Part shown: one piece after another, positions 1 through 8,300 of the stretch | Position numbering within the stretch: position 1 is the first letter of the stretch | Layout of the letters: each line of letters begins with the position of its first letter | Source of the DNA: an uncultured Bacteroidales bacterium | Lineage (GTDB): Bacteria > Bacteroidota > Bacteroidia > Bacteroidales > Muribaculaceae | NCBI GenBank assembly: GCA_902762385.1 | Contig: CACWNQ010000011.1 | Coordinates: forward strand, 1-64,000 | Reading direction: 5' to 3' | Length of the DNA stretch: 64,000 nt | Program-made: the position numbers and the translations under genes | The notes under the pieces: model-generated | Told to the model about the DNA's origin: nothing | The model's database searches: none | Seen by the model: the letters and a program-made list of their open reading frames with translations, nothing else

Positions 1-223
1 CAGGAATTATTGGGCTGCGCGTGGGTGGTTTCGGTCAAACAACTTGAACAACACATAAACAACTTGCACAATTGGTCAGAGGTCAGAGATCAGATTTCAA
101 ACTTAAGATGGCAGAGACTGGTGGGACAGTTTTTGAAAAAATGAGGATAGGTGGCAATATGTCAATGAACGCGTGTGCGCGCAAAGGTAGTGGGTGGGAG
201 TGTGATAAACAACATTATAATAT
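1..223. repeat. Dispersed intergenic element, copy 1 (left edge truncated)
   Basis: Bases 1-71 match 27404-27474 with only a few differences, and 152-223 match 27502-27577 more loosely, including the shared strings ATGTCAATGAACGCG and TTATAATATTA. Between the two blocks this copy carries TGGGACAGTTTTT at 122-134, a motif seen twice near 27.05-27.14 kb. The copy begins at the exact base that follows a hairpin arm in the other copy, so the element probably continues left of the window. No coding frame is evident in it. Confidence 0.75.
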
Positions 224-265
224 TAGGTGAGAGGGAAGAGTGAGAGGGAAGAGTGGTAAAAACAT

Positions 266-304
266 AAATTGCCATTAATTACCATTAATTGTCGATAGCT
301 AAGC
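266..304 (+). repeat. 39-bp direct repeat, left copy
   Basis: This sequence recurs in the same orientation at 5129-5167 with 36 of 39 bases identical by eye (core ATTACCATTAATTGTCGATA). The two copies lie either side of the accessory genes at 411-5106. It could be a recombination or insertion scar, or just another dispersed intergenic repeat; no integrase or transposase gene is visible in the block. Confidence 0.7.
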
Positions 305-361
305 GGATTGTGTATTATACTACAATTTGTCGTTTTTTTTCGTTAGTTGAAATAAAATAAT

Positions 362-369
362 TATCTTTG
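362..369 (+). promoter_or_regulatory. Promoter -7 element TATCTTTG
   Basis: TATCTTTG matches the Bacteroidota TAnnTTTG element. No TTG sits at the usual 19-21 nt upstream. It implies a transcript starting near 376, which argues for the ATG at 411 as the start of the next gene and against the GTG at 369, which overlaps the element itself. Confidence 0.55.
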
Positions 370-410
370 TGCATAATGTACTGTTTCATAACTGGCAAAC
401 TTTAAACATA

Positions 411-1460
411 ATGATTAAGCGAATTGTGCTAAATAACCCGCCTTTCACACCTGACGACGATCAGGTGATATACATGGAATGGCAGCACTATAAGGGCATT
501 AATGCTTTTATAAGGAAAAACTATGAATGGCTCAAGAAGTTGTTCCTGTCTCATAGTTTGCGTTTTTGCTACCTGCCTCTTATGGGAAAGGAAGTAATTA
601 GATATAATGCACCCCATATCACTGACGAGGAATGTGATAAGATATTAGCGTCATTACCTTCATTGCAAGATTGCGTTGTGAAGGAAGATGACGTGCATGG
701 ACCAGTGCTTGCTTTCTTTCCAACACAAGATAAAAGTAGTGACACCAATGCTTTCAATTTCCAATGCATTGAGATTAAAAAGAAATGGTACAAACCCACC
801 AAAAAGGTCTTTAAGAAACTCGCCGAGGATATCGAATCCACAAAAAGTGAACTTATGAAAAGTGTGGCAAGTGAGCCACTTTTTCAATATGGCAGAAGTC
901 ATATTCGTTTTAGCCTTTCGTTAAAGGGCGATAGTGATTCCGATGATAGATTTGAAAAAGAATCGGAAGAACTGATTAGCGAATTCAGAGAACGAATAAA
1001 AGCACTACGAAACAAAGGTGTGAGCATGATGTTCCTTCATTCCATAATAGATATGGAAGAAAAGCTGAGTCGCTTAATCGTTACAAAAGACTACAAAATA
1101 ATTCTGCCTGATTATGACAATATGGAGATAGAGATGGCTGCGTTGCCCAAGGCTGTATTTCTTTTGTTTCTCAAGCATCCCGAGGGCATCCGTTTCAAGG
1201 AGCTACCAGAGCACTATGACGAACTAATGCAAATCTACTTGAGCCTTAACCCAATGGGCGGCAGACAAAGGCAGGAAAACAGTATCAGGAGTGTAACCGA
1301 CCCGATTGGAAACAGCATCAACGAGAAATGCGCACGAGTTCGTGAGGCGTTCATCTCAAGATTTAATGACAGGCTAGCTAAAAACTATTACATCACAGGC
1401 AAACGTGGAGAGCCGAAGCGGATAACACTCGATAAACAGTTGATTGTTTGGAAACAATAA
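411..1460 (+). CDS. Conserved Bacteroidota protein of unknown function
   Basis: A 349-aa soluble protein with no signal peptide or membrane segment. The longer GTG-started frame from 369 overlaps the TATCTTTG promoter element, so ATG 411 was chosen. The C-terminal third carries a module that I recall from uncharacterised Bacteroidota proteins: a hydrophobic helix then HPEGIRFKEL, then SINEKCARVREAF, then YYITGKRG and a basic end. This looks like a small helical, possibly nucleic-acid-binding domain, but no catalytic motif is visible. The middle is rich in Lys and Glu (about residues 120-230). It is monocistronic, closed by a strong terminator at 1477. The function is unknown. Confidence 0.75.
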   Translation: MIKRIVLNNPPFTPDDDQVIYMEWQHYKGINAFIRKNYEWLKKLFLSHSLRFCYLPLMGKEVIRYNAPHITDEECDKILASLPSLQDCVVKEDDVHGPVLAFFPTQDKSSDTNAFNFQCIEIKKKWYKPTKKVFKKLAEDIESTKSELMKSVASEPLFQYGRSHIRFSLSLKGDSDSDDRFEKESEELISEFRERIKALRNKGVSMMFLHSIIDMEEKLSRLIVTKDYKIILPDYDNMEIEMAALPKAVFLLFLKHPEGIRFKELPEHYDELMQIYLSLNPMGGRQRQENSIRSVTDPIGNSINEKCARVREAFISRFNDRLAKNYYITGKRGEPKRITLDKQLIVWKQ

Positions 1461-1476
1461 ACCTTATAACGTTAAA

Positions 1477-1505
1477 AACAAGCCAAATGCAAGGCTTGTT
1501 TTTTT
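1477..1505 (+). terminator. Rho-independent terminator
   Basis: Perfect 8-bp arms AACAAGCC (1477-1484) and GGCTTGTT (1493-1500) with an 8-nt loop are followed by a T run. It lies 16 nt after the stop of the gene at 411-1460. Confidence 0.85.
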
Positions 1506-1646
1506 GTTTTGCTTGCAAGATAAAAATCCAAGATTTTACTTTGCAGTGGAATTGAGATTGTCCAAAGACTTATCATTCTTTCAGCAGACAACTATAATTA
1601 TGAGAATGTTTTTTCTGCTACGCAGATTGTCTGCATAGACAGCAAT

Positions 1647-1654
1647 TATCTTTG
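1647..1654 (+). promoter_or_regulatory. Promoter -7 element TATCTTTG
   Basis: A TAnnTTTG match placed just before the two-gene unit that starts at 1666. Transcription would begin near 1661, giving a very short leader. The usual upstream TTG is not at the expected spacing. Confidence 0.5.
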
Positions 1655-1665
1655 CAGTCGTAAAT

Positions 1666-2685
1666 ATGACAATAATGAAAGATACAAACATATTTGAATT
1701 CAAGGTTGCCAATGGTGTGGATAAGCCTGCTATTTGGTTTCATTTAAATAATAAAGAAGTTATCGTACATCCATACGGTCTAAATAACATATTATCTGAT
1801 TGTTATGGAGAGAGAGACTTCAGCCATGGAATTAAAGCTCATTTTCAAATATTCAAAGATGAGGTTTGCGGATATTTTCATGATGATTCTGTGGGATATT
1901 ACCATATCGATTTTCAAAGAGAAAGTTTTATTGAATCTATCCAACAGTCATTAAAAGCTCTTTGTGAGGCAGTCTTAAGTGGCAAAGAAATAATTTATGA
2001 GGATGTTAAGAGTGTGTCAGCAAAAAAGTTGCTGATTGGTTTAGAAAATATTGTGGTCCCTCAAAGTTATTATCAGATTTTAAGGGATGAAATTGATGTT
2101 GAACCTTTTTCGTTCAATTTTGTTGAACCATATGATATTGACACCGGCTTTGGAATAAAAATCGGTAGACAAGAGTTTCATGCTTATTTGTCTGATTGGT
2201 CCACAGATTTTAATCGTCTTAGGATTTACATTGAAGAATTTGTTCTTCATATGAGTTCAGAAATTAAGCTTTACTTTGAAGATTCTCCAACTATAATTAG
2301 GATTAATAGACGTACAATATATAATTCAAATTATTGGGCAATAAAAAAAGACATAGTAAGAGTCGTTATTATTCCAAATGATTTTATTAAGGAGCCAAAT
2401 GTGTATGGATGGTGTGAACCACACCAACTAATAAGTTCCTTGTACTTAGGTCTTTTAAACCTATGTATTGTGGAATCTAATTATTTTGACGATGATACTT
2501 ATGGGAGAGATTGGGGTAAATTCAGATTGGCAACATATAACAAGCTGCAATCTTGTGTGATAGAGGATTATATCTTGGGGTTTGAAGAAGATGAATTCAC
2601 CTACAGGCCTCGCCAGCGAGTCATCAACACAGTAGATGAAATGCTAAAAGATTATAGAAACCTACAAAATACATTATCGATATGA
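1666..2685 (+). CDS. Unknown AT-rich accessory protein (339 aa)
   Basis: I do not recognise this protein. It is soluble, acidic and rich in aromatic residues (Tyr, Phe, Trp), with no signal peptide and no clear enzyme motif. A second ATG at 1675 would give a leader of about 14 nt from the promoter at 1647 and is an equally good start. Its stop overlaps the next start by 4 nt (ATGA at 2682), so the two are almost certainly co-translated. Base composition is clearly more AT-rich than the housekeeping genes in the window, which suggests horizontal acquisition. The acidic, aromatic, paired small-gene style resembles immunity proteins of polymorphic toxin systems, but that is only inference. Confidence 0.65.
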   Translation: MTIMKDTNIFEFKVANGVDKPAIWFHLNNKEVIVHPYGLNNILSDCYGERDFSHGIKAHFQIFKDEVCGYFHDDSVGYYHIDFQRESFIESIQQSLKALCEAVLSGKEIIYEDVKSVSAKKLLIGLENIVVPQSYYQILRDEIDVEPFSFNFVEPYDIDTGFGIKIGRQEFHAYLSDWSTDFNRLRIYIEEFVLHMSSEIKLYFEDSPTIIRINRRTIYNSNYWAIKKDIVRVVIIPNDFIKEPNVYGWCEPHQLISSLYLGLLNLCIVESNYFDDDTYGRDWGKFRLATYNKLQSCVIEDYILGFEEDEFTYRPRQRVINTVDEMLKDYRNLQNTLSI

Positions 2686-3497
2686 ACAAAAATAACATAG
2701 GTGCCGTTTTAGGCGAGATGGGTTATATGTTTATAAAAAACATACAAAACCATATGCAAGATTTCAGACTAAATAAAGGAGATGATGTGGAATGGCTTCT
2801 TGAACCATTGGATGAGATAAGTCATCCTGCAGACTATGTTCTTGATGCATTTAAAGATTGTACTCCATGGGAATGGTCATATCGGCTTTATTTTTACAAA
2901 AAAGGTGCTTCCTCATTCTACACTCCATACAATCAATACATAAAGTGGTATGATGATATGGAACAAGGAAAATCATCAACATCAATGTTAGACCTTATAG
3001 ACATGGAAATAGTAGAAGAACTGGAACCTAATCCATATGATAAGTCAAAAATAATCAAAGGATATTTGGACTTTTGCGCGGCCAATAAGATACCTGGCAT
3101 CTGGAATGATTTAATAATTCCTTTCACTACAATTGGTATCTGGCAAGCTGTTTTACTTCATCAAACTGTTACTCTATTTCCAAAGGGGTGGCATGCGAAT
3201 TACATGAAAAGCATTTATGTATATTCATTGGAGGATATCCAGATGATAATAAAAAAGCACAAAAGAGAATCTTATGAGTTTGATCATGAAAAACTTGCAA
3301 CCTATTTAAACCGAGACGACATAATGCCATCGGTGGAGATTGATGGTGACAAGGCAATCGCATCTTATTTTTACTGGAACGACTGGAGCGGTTTTTGTCG
3401 TAGGATTATCCCGATAGAAAAACAAGGTCACTCAGTAAAATTTGGGAAATTTGAACGTGAAAAACTGGTGGGATATGACTGTGGGATTAGATATTGA
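2682..3497 (+). CDS. Unknown AT-rich accessory protein (271 aa)
   Basis: An unrecognised soluble acidic protein with many Trp and Tyr residues, for example WEWSYRLYFY near residue 66 and FYWNDWSGF near 227. It has no signal peptide. The start overlaps the stop of the preceding 339-aa gene by 4 nt, indicating translational coupling and probably a shared job. The small gene at 3516 follows after 18 nt and may belong to the same transcript. As with its partner, a role as an immunity-type protein is possible but nothing in the sequence proves it. Confidence 0.65.
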   Translation: MNKNNIGAVLGEMGYMFIKNIQNHMQDFRLNKGDDVEWLLEPLDEISHPADYVLDAFKDCTPWEWSYRLYFYKKGASSFYTPYNQYIKWYDDMEQGKSSTSMLDLIDMEIVEELEPNPYDKSKIIKGYLDFCAANKIPGIWNDLIIPFTTIGIWQAVLLHQTVTLFPKGWHANYMKSIYVYSLEDIQMIIKKHKRESYEFDHEKLATYLNRDDIMPSVEIDGDKAIASYFYWNDWSGFCRRIIPIEKQGHSVKFGKFEREKLVGYDCGIRY

Positions 3498-3515
3498 TTA
3501 TAAATATTTACTATT

Positions 3516-3761
3516 ATGACACTAACAAAAGAAGATTTAGATAAGATTAAATTGCCTCTGTCGGATGAGGACTACAGGATGTTGCGTGAAGAAGATGCAA
3601 GGACTTGTTATAAGGTTTGGCAACTTGCATCACCCGAGTTAAGAGAAGCTTTTGACAAAAAAGAGGCAGAAAGGGTTGACTGCAATTGTCGCCAAAAAAC
3701 AGGGAGATTATGGAATTATCTAACAGGAAAAATACTTTATTTTGATAAATTAGATTACTAA
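3516..3761 (+). CDS. Small unknown protein (81 aa)
   Basis: A charged protein starting MTLTKEDLDKIKLPLSDEDY, with a CNC pair (about residues 57-59) and a basic/aromatic C-terminus. No homology is recognised. It follows the 271-aa gene by 18 nt in the same direction, so it is likely the last gene of the 1666-3761 unit. Its AT-rich codon use matches its upstream neighbours. Confidence 0.5.
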   Translation: MTLTKEDLDKIKLPLSDEDYRMLREEDARTCYKVWQLASPELREAFDKKEAERVDCNCRQKTGRLWNYLTGKILYFDKLDY

Positions 3762-3821
3762 AATTGTTCGAATTATGATATTTTGAGCACAAGCAATATG
3801 CTGATAAGATTAAATAGATAA

Positions 3822-3851
3822 TTGACATCTCTAATTATTTATGTATCTTTG
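3822..3851 (+). promoter_or_regulatory. Complete Bacteroidota promoter
   Basis: TTG at 3822-3824, 19 nt, then TATCTTTG at 3844-3851. The predicted start of transcription is near 3858, 19 nt before the ATG at 3877. It separates the 3877-5106 unit from the genes upstream. Confidence 0.7.
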
Positions 3852-3876
3852 AAGCAGATATAAACATTTAACAAGA

Positions 3877-4086
3877 ATGAATACTAATATAAGAGACTTA
3901 GTGCTCGCCTCCCGCAAAGGGTTGAAGAATCGTTACTTCAGGGACGTGGGCAAGAACTACTGGCAATCGAAACGCTGCTCAGCCGAGTTGCTGAGAGAGC
4001 AATTTCGGCGCTTAAAAGAAAAAATCGCTGAGCGTGAAAGGCAAAATAAAGTACTATTAACAAAAGACAAAAGCAATGAAAAATAA
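3877..4086 (+). CDS. Small basic protein of unknown function (69 aa)
   Basis: A strongly basic protein rich in Lys and Arg, with a probable helix in the second half (residues about 38-58, REQFRRLKEKIAERERQ). It could be a small nucleic-acid-binding protein, but no family is recognised. It sits directly under a full-consensus promoter and its 3' end overlaps the next gene by 11 nt, which supports it being real and co-expressed with the lipoprotein at 4076. Confidence 0.55.
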   Translation: MNTNIRDLVLASRKGLKNRYFRDVGKNYWQSKRCSAELLREQFRRLKEKIAERERQNKVLLTKDKSNEK

Positions 4087-4534
4087 ATCTTGGATATCTA
4101 TAATCCTTCTTATTACAATATCATCATGTAGTGGCCAGATTGATAGTAAAAAAATGTGGAGAGAAAAAATTGATATCGATAATGGTGCATATGTTTTTTT
4201 ATATCATGATGCTAAATGTTCTAAAGAAAGGCCTTTCTCTTCTGTTTCTGAAGACAAGATTTCATTTATGAAAATGAAGTATGACGTCTTTGATTTCTGC
4301 TTTAGTAAAGAAGATCTTGAAATGCTCAACTCCATTAGTAAAAGAAACATCAAAGACTACGAAAATAATGCTATAGATTATTGTGTGAACAATAAAGATG
4401 TATATTACTATAATAGAAAATGTGCAATACTTGATACTTTAGATTGTGGTTTTTCAACAGAATATGCCATGCGAAACAACAAACTTATTAAGCTCAAAAA
4501 ACCTTGGCATGCTATAAAGAAATTGATAAAATGA
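4076..4534 (+). CDS. Small lipoprotein of unknown function (152 aa)
   Basis: The N-terminus is a short basic start, a hydrophobic stretch and a lipobox ISSC with Cys at residue 18, so it is probably exported and lipidated. The mature part is AT-rich in coding and holds several more cysteines (for example in DAKCSKERPF and NRKCAILDTLDCGF) that might form disulfides. No family is recognised. The start overlaps the 69-aa gene by 11 nt, and KptA follows after 38 nt, so the three may form one transcript. Confidence 0.65.
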   Translation: MKNKSWISIILLITISSCSGQIDSKKMWREKIDIDNGAYVFLYHDAKCSKERPFSSVSEDKISFMKMKYDVFDFCFSKEDLEMLNSISKRNIKDYENNAIDYCVNNKDVYYYNRKCAILDTLDCGFSTEYAMRNNKLIKLKKPWHAIKKLIK

Positions 4535-4572
4535 TTCTTAAATAATTATCAAATAAAGGAACCCATGGTGTA

Positions 4573-5106
4573 ATGACAAGAGATGAACACATAATAAGTA
4601 AAGGTAAGTGGCTTGCAAAATTGCTCAGGCATGATAAGGAGGCCTTGAGGCTGGGGAAGATTGATGAGCATGGCTGGCGCATGGTTGAGGAGCTTGAGGA
4701 TATGGGATTATCACGAGAACTTCTTGACGTGATTGTTGCCACTAACAATAAGCAACGCTATGAGTATAGCCCCGACGGCAAGAAGATTCGTGCGCGTCAG
4801 GGACATTCAATCAACGTAGATGTGGAACTTGCCGAGACTACCCCTCCCGATGTGCTCTACCATGGGACTGCAACGCGATTCTTGGAGTCGATTTACGCCG
4901 AGGGCTTGGTTCCTGGCAATAGACTTTATGTCCACTTGTCGGCCGACGAGGCCACGGCTGTCAAAGTCGGGTCGAGGCACGGCGCGCCTTTTGTAATAAA
5001 AATTGATTGCCGCAAAATGATTGCTGATGGCTACAAATTCTACCTATCGAACAACGGTGTGTGGCTCACAAAACAAGTTCTGCCTGAGTATTTTATCCAA
5101 GATTGA
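4573..5106 (+). CDS. kptA: RNA 2'-phosphotransferase (Tpt1/KptA family)
   Basis: This family removes an internal 2'-phosphate from RNA using NAD+, via an ADP-ribosylated intermediate. The 177 aa match the full family length. Visible signatures are LRH with Arg19-His20, DEHGW (31-35), NNKQRYEY then IRARQGHS (72-79), LYHGT (95-99), VHLS (120-123), GSRHG (133-137) and NGVWLT near the C-terminus; the Arg and His residues of these motifs fit the known catalytic set. In bacteria, which generally lack the tRNA splicing route that makes the 2'-phosphate, the physiological role is unsettled. It sits 38 nt behind an accessory lipoprotein gene at the edge of a repeat-flanked block, and is less AT-rich than those genes. 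Confidence 0.92.
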   Translation: MTRDEHIISKGKWLAKLLRHDKEALRLGKIDEHGWRMVEELEDMGLSRELLDVIVATNNKQRYEYSPDGKKIRARQGHSINVDVELAETTPPDVLYHGTATRFLESIYAEGLVPGNRLYVHLSADEATAVKVGSRHGAPFVIKIDCRKMIADGYKFYLSNNGVWLTKQVLPEYFIQD

Positions 5107-5128
5107 GGCTAGGAAGGTGCGTACACAC

Positions 5129-5167
5129 AAATTGCCACGAATTACCATTAATTGTCGATAGCGAAGC
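5129..5167 (+). repeat. 39-bp direct repeat, right copy
   Basis: Partner of the repeat at 266-304, same orientation, three mismatches by eye. The rest of 5107-5343 holds no gene that I can see, only the terminator at 5270-5308. Confidence 0.7.
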
Positions 5168-5269
5168 AAAGATGCGGCAGGTCATGGGCAACACTCTCAC
5201 GACAGCGGAACCAACGGCGGAGGCAGGGCCTAATCGGGGTTTAATCGCCAGTTTAGGTTAAAATATAAT

Positions 5270-5308
5270 CAAAAATAATCCCGCGCGGTTAAGGTAGCTG
5301 CGCGGGAT
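5270..5308 (-). terminator. Terminator of the 1291-aa secreted protein gene
   Basis: Perfect 9-bp GC-rich arms ATCCCGCGC (5278-5286) and GCGCGGGAT (5300-5308). Read on the minus strand the stem is followed by TATTTTT, so it terminates the gene ending at 5344. Confidence 0.8.
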
Positions 5309-5343
5309 ATTTTCAATGTGTGTTTTATGGTGAAGAGATTGTG

Positions 5344-8300
5344 TTATCTTGCCACCTTGAGTGAGGTCACTTGCTTGCCGTCGGTGGCGCGCAAGATGTA
5401 GATACCTTTAGCCAGGGAACCAAGGCTCAGGGTGTTGCTGCCTGCGGCTACGCGCTGGCCGTTGATGTTGTAAACCTCAATCATTCCAGGAAAGCTAGCT
5501 ACATTGCCGCTCACGGTGATAACATTTTTGCCATCGACAACATTCTCAACCACACTCACTACGTCGAGCTCAGTAACACTGTTCTCGTCGATGCGGAAGT
5601 AGTAGTCGCGGTTGGCAGTGATGTTATAGTCGGGGAGCTGCTTGCCGTTGTTCCAGTTGTTGAAGATGAGGTTGTAGTTGCCACCCTCGGTATTGAGCAA
5701 GAACACCTTGTAGACGGTCTTGCTATCATCGATGCTCACTTCGCCCACACTAGCCTCGCCGGGCCACGAGCCGAAGAGCTCGCTGTCGCCCCATGCATAG
5801 AGGCCGAGAGCGTCCCAACCAGTCTGGTCATCGACATAGATATAGTAGTTAGAGGCTGGAATTGTGGGAAGCTCGCCGCTCACGCTGAAGTCGTCGATAC
5901 CAATTGCCATGGCAGCATTGGCAGCGTCGCCACTAGCCACTGTGATGTTCCAAGCTAAGTAGAGGTCGCAGCCACGCGAGATGGGCACGTCGAGCACATC
6001 GCTCACAGCCACTGTCTCGCCAGGCACGCTGGCATAACCAGCAGTCTCGCTGTCGGGGGCGAAATAGGTGCGGAACTTGTCGCCTGCGCTAGTCCAGTTG
6101 CGTCCGTCGATTGAGTAGTATAGCTGCACTGCAAAGCCAGCAGCGTTAGAACCCTTGCGGTATTTCTCAACGTTGTAGGCCACGTTAACGTTCTCGATGT
6201 TCTTCCTGCCAGTGTTGAGCAAGTGAGCATAGAGATTGACGCAGCGAGTAGCGTCGGCAACACCAGTTGAGATGCCACCAAGTGCTCGGTCGCTAGTGTC
6301 GTCGGCACCAAAGTTCCAAGTACCATTCTTGGCATTGCTTGCGAGGTTCACACCACCACTATACATAGTGTGAGTGTCGGCCATGTCGAAGCGTCCAACA
6401 GTGCGTGGAGCAGTTAGAATGCGGTCGATGCGCCAAGCATCGGGAAGAGTGGCAGTTGCTGCATCGCCAATGGCATCGAAGTCCTGGCTAGCGCTTAGTG
6501 TCTCCTCGTTGAGTTCAATGGCTGGATAAACCACAACCTCGGTCTCGGCAGTTGCCACTTTAACTGTGGCGTCGGCACTGAAGTTGCCGGTAGTGGCATT
6601 CACATTGAAGGTGCCGTTGGTGCCATTGCTGGTGAACACATTGTTCTCGTCGATGTTGCCACCATCGCTCAGAGTCATCACAACGGGATCGGCAGGCTCT
6701 ATTTCCATACCATACTGGTCGCGCACGGTAACCTTGTAGTGAACCTTGCCTGCAGTGTGGTCAACATAGTTGGTGAAGCCGTTTAGGGCGTTGCTTGCAT
6801 AGGTGCGCATGCTAGTTGCGTCGGTGCCACTCAAGTCGCTAGGCGCATAGGTAATGGATGCGGGGTCTTCGCCAAATATTAAGCCATACTCCATGGCCGC
6901 AGCCATATAAGTGGCCTTGAGAGTTGGATGACGGTCGTCGAGGAACCAGGTGTTGGTGCCTGTTGCGCCCTCGGTGTCAAATACTGCCTGATAGGCCAAG
7001 CCCACGGGGCACAAAGTCACGCCAAGGTCGAGAGCCACGTCTTGGTAGTTCTTCAAGAATGTGTTGTTGAATGCGGTATAGTTTGCCCAGTCGCCACTAT
7101 AGGCCCAGTTGATAGGCACGATGATGATGGCGTTAGGATTGGGGCAATACTCGCGAATGTAGTCAACCCAGCGCTTAACGTTGGCGCGGAAGGTCTCGAT
7201 GTCGGTGCGTGGGAGCGAACTCTGCTCCTGCAGGATGATGTGACTCCAAGCCTCGCTGCGAACCAACATCTTGGCGCCAGGATTACCGTCCTCGGCAACG
7301 CCGTCGCCTTCATCCCAATGGGTGCGGAGCGACTTGCCAAGCAGGGTGTGCTTGGTCCAGGTGGCGTTCTTGCCCATAGCAGCTGCAATGGCGTTGAACA
7401 CTGCATCCTGGTCGTTGTAGTAGATAAGACTGTTGTTGAGCGAGAGCACCTTGATCTGCTCAGGCAGCTCAGGAACGAGCACCACGTCGGCAGGCTGCAG
7501 AGTCATAGTGGTTGCAGTAGAAGCACTCTTCACGAGAGTGAACTCGCCGGTAGTGAGGTTGAAGGTAACGTCGTAGGTACCAGCAGCAGTCGAAACGGTG
7601 CCAGTGCTACCCTTAACGAGAGTGCCGCTAGTGTTGTCGCCAGTGAGGTTGCTCTCGGCGCCCCAAACGCCCACCATGCCCAGGCGCTGATAGATGCGCC
7701 AGTGGCAATAACCGTCGTCGCCCGCGTTCATGGTCACTTGTCCGGTAAAGATGTTGTTCTCGGTGAGAGTGAGCTCGCCGCTGGCGTCCATGTAGTTCCA
7801 TCCGTTGTTGTCGCCCATCACGTAAACCGAGGTGAGACCTGTCTCGTCGTCATCGCTCTGCAGCAACAGAGTTGCGCTGCCATTGGCGATGGTAAGGATA
7901 ATCTTCTTGCACACATAGGTGTTGCCACCACACGAGATGTTGTCGTTGGTGCCAAGCACGAGAGCATAAGGAGTGTCGATCATCACTGAAGTGCCGTTGC
8001 TGCCGTAGTTGCAAGCACTGCTCCAGTTGGCGTCGGCAACCTTGAAAGCGCCACTCAAAGTCTTGTCGTAGAGCACATAAGTGCCCTCGCCTTCGTCGCT
8101 GAACTCCCAGTCGGTTACTGCACCCCAACTGTTGACCTCACCACGCATGTAGATGCCCGAAGCCACAAAAGGAGGACGGCTTGGGTCGACCCAACCGGTG
8201 TAGTTCTCGGGATCGGCAATCTCGGTTACCTCGCTTGAAGTAAGACACAGATAGTAATCGCGATTGGCTGTAATAATTGTGGTCTGGCTATTGCTGCCAC

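Noticed and set aside
1444..1638. 64-codon frame after the first gene
   Set aside because: It reads through the terminator and into the promoter region of the next gene, with no leader or homology.
6928..7989. 353-codon plus-strand frame opposite the large secreted protein
   Set aside because: Antisense shadow; the sense protein has signal peptide, domains and sorting tail.
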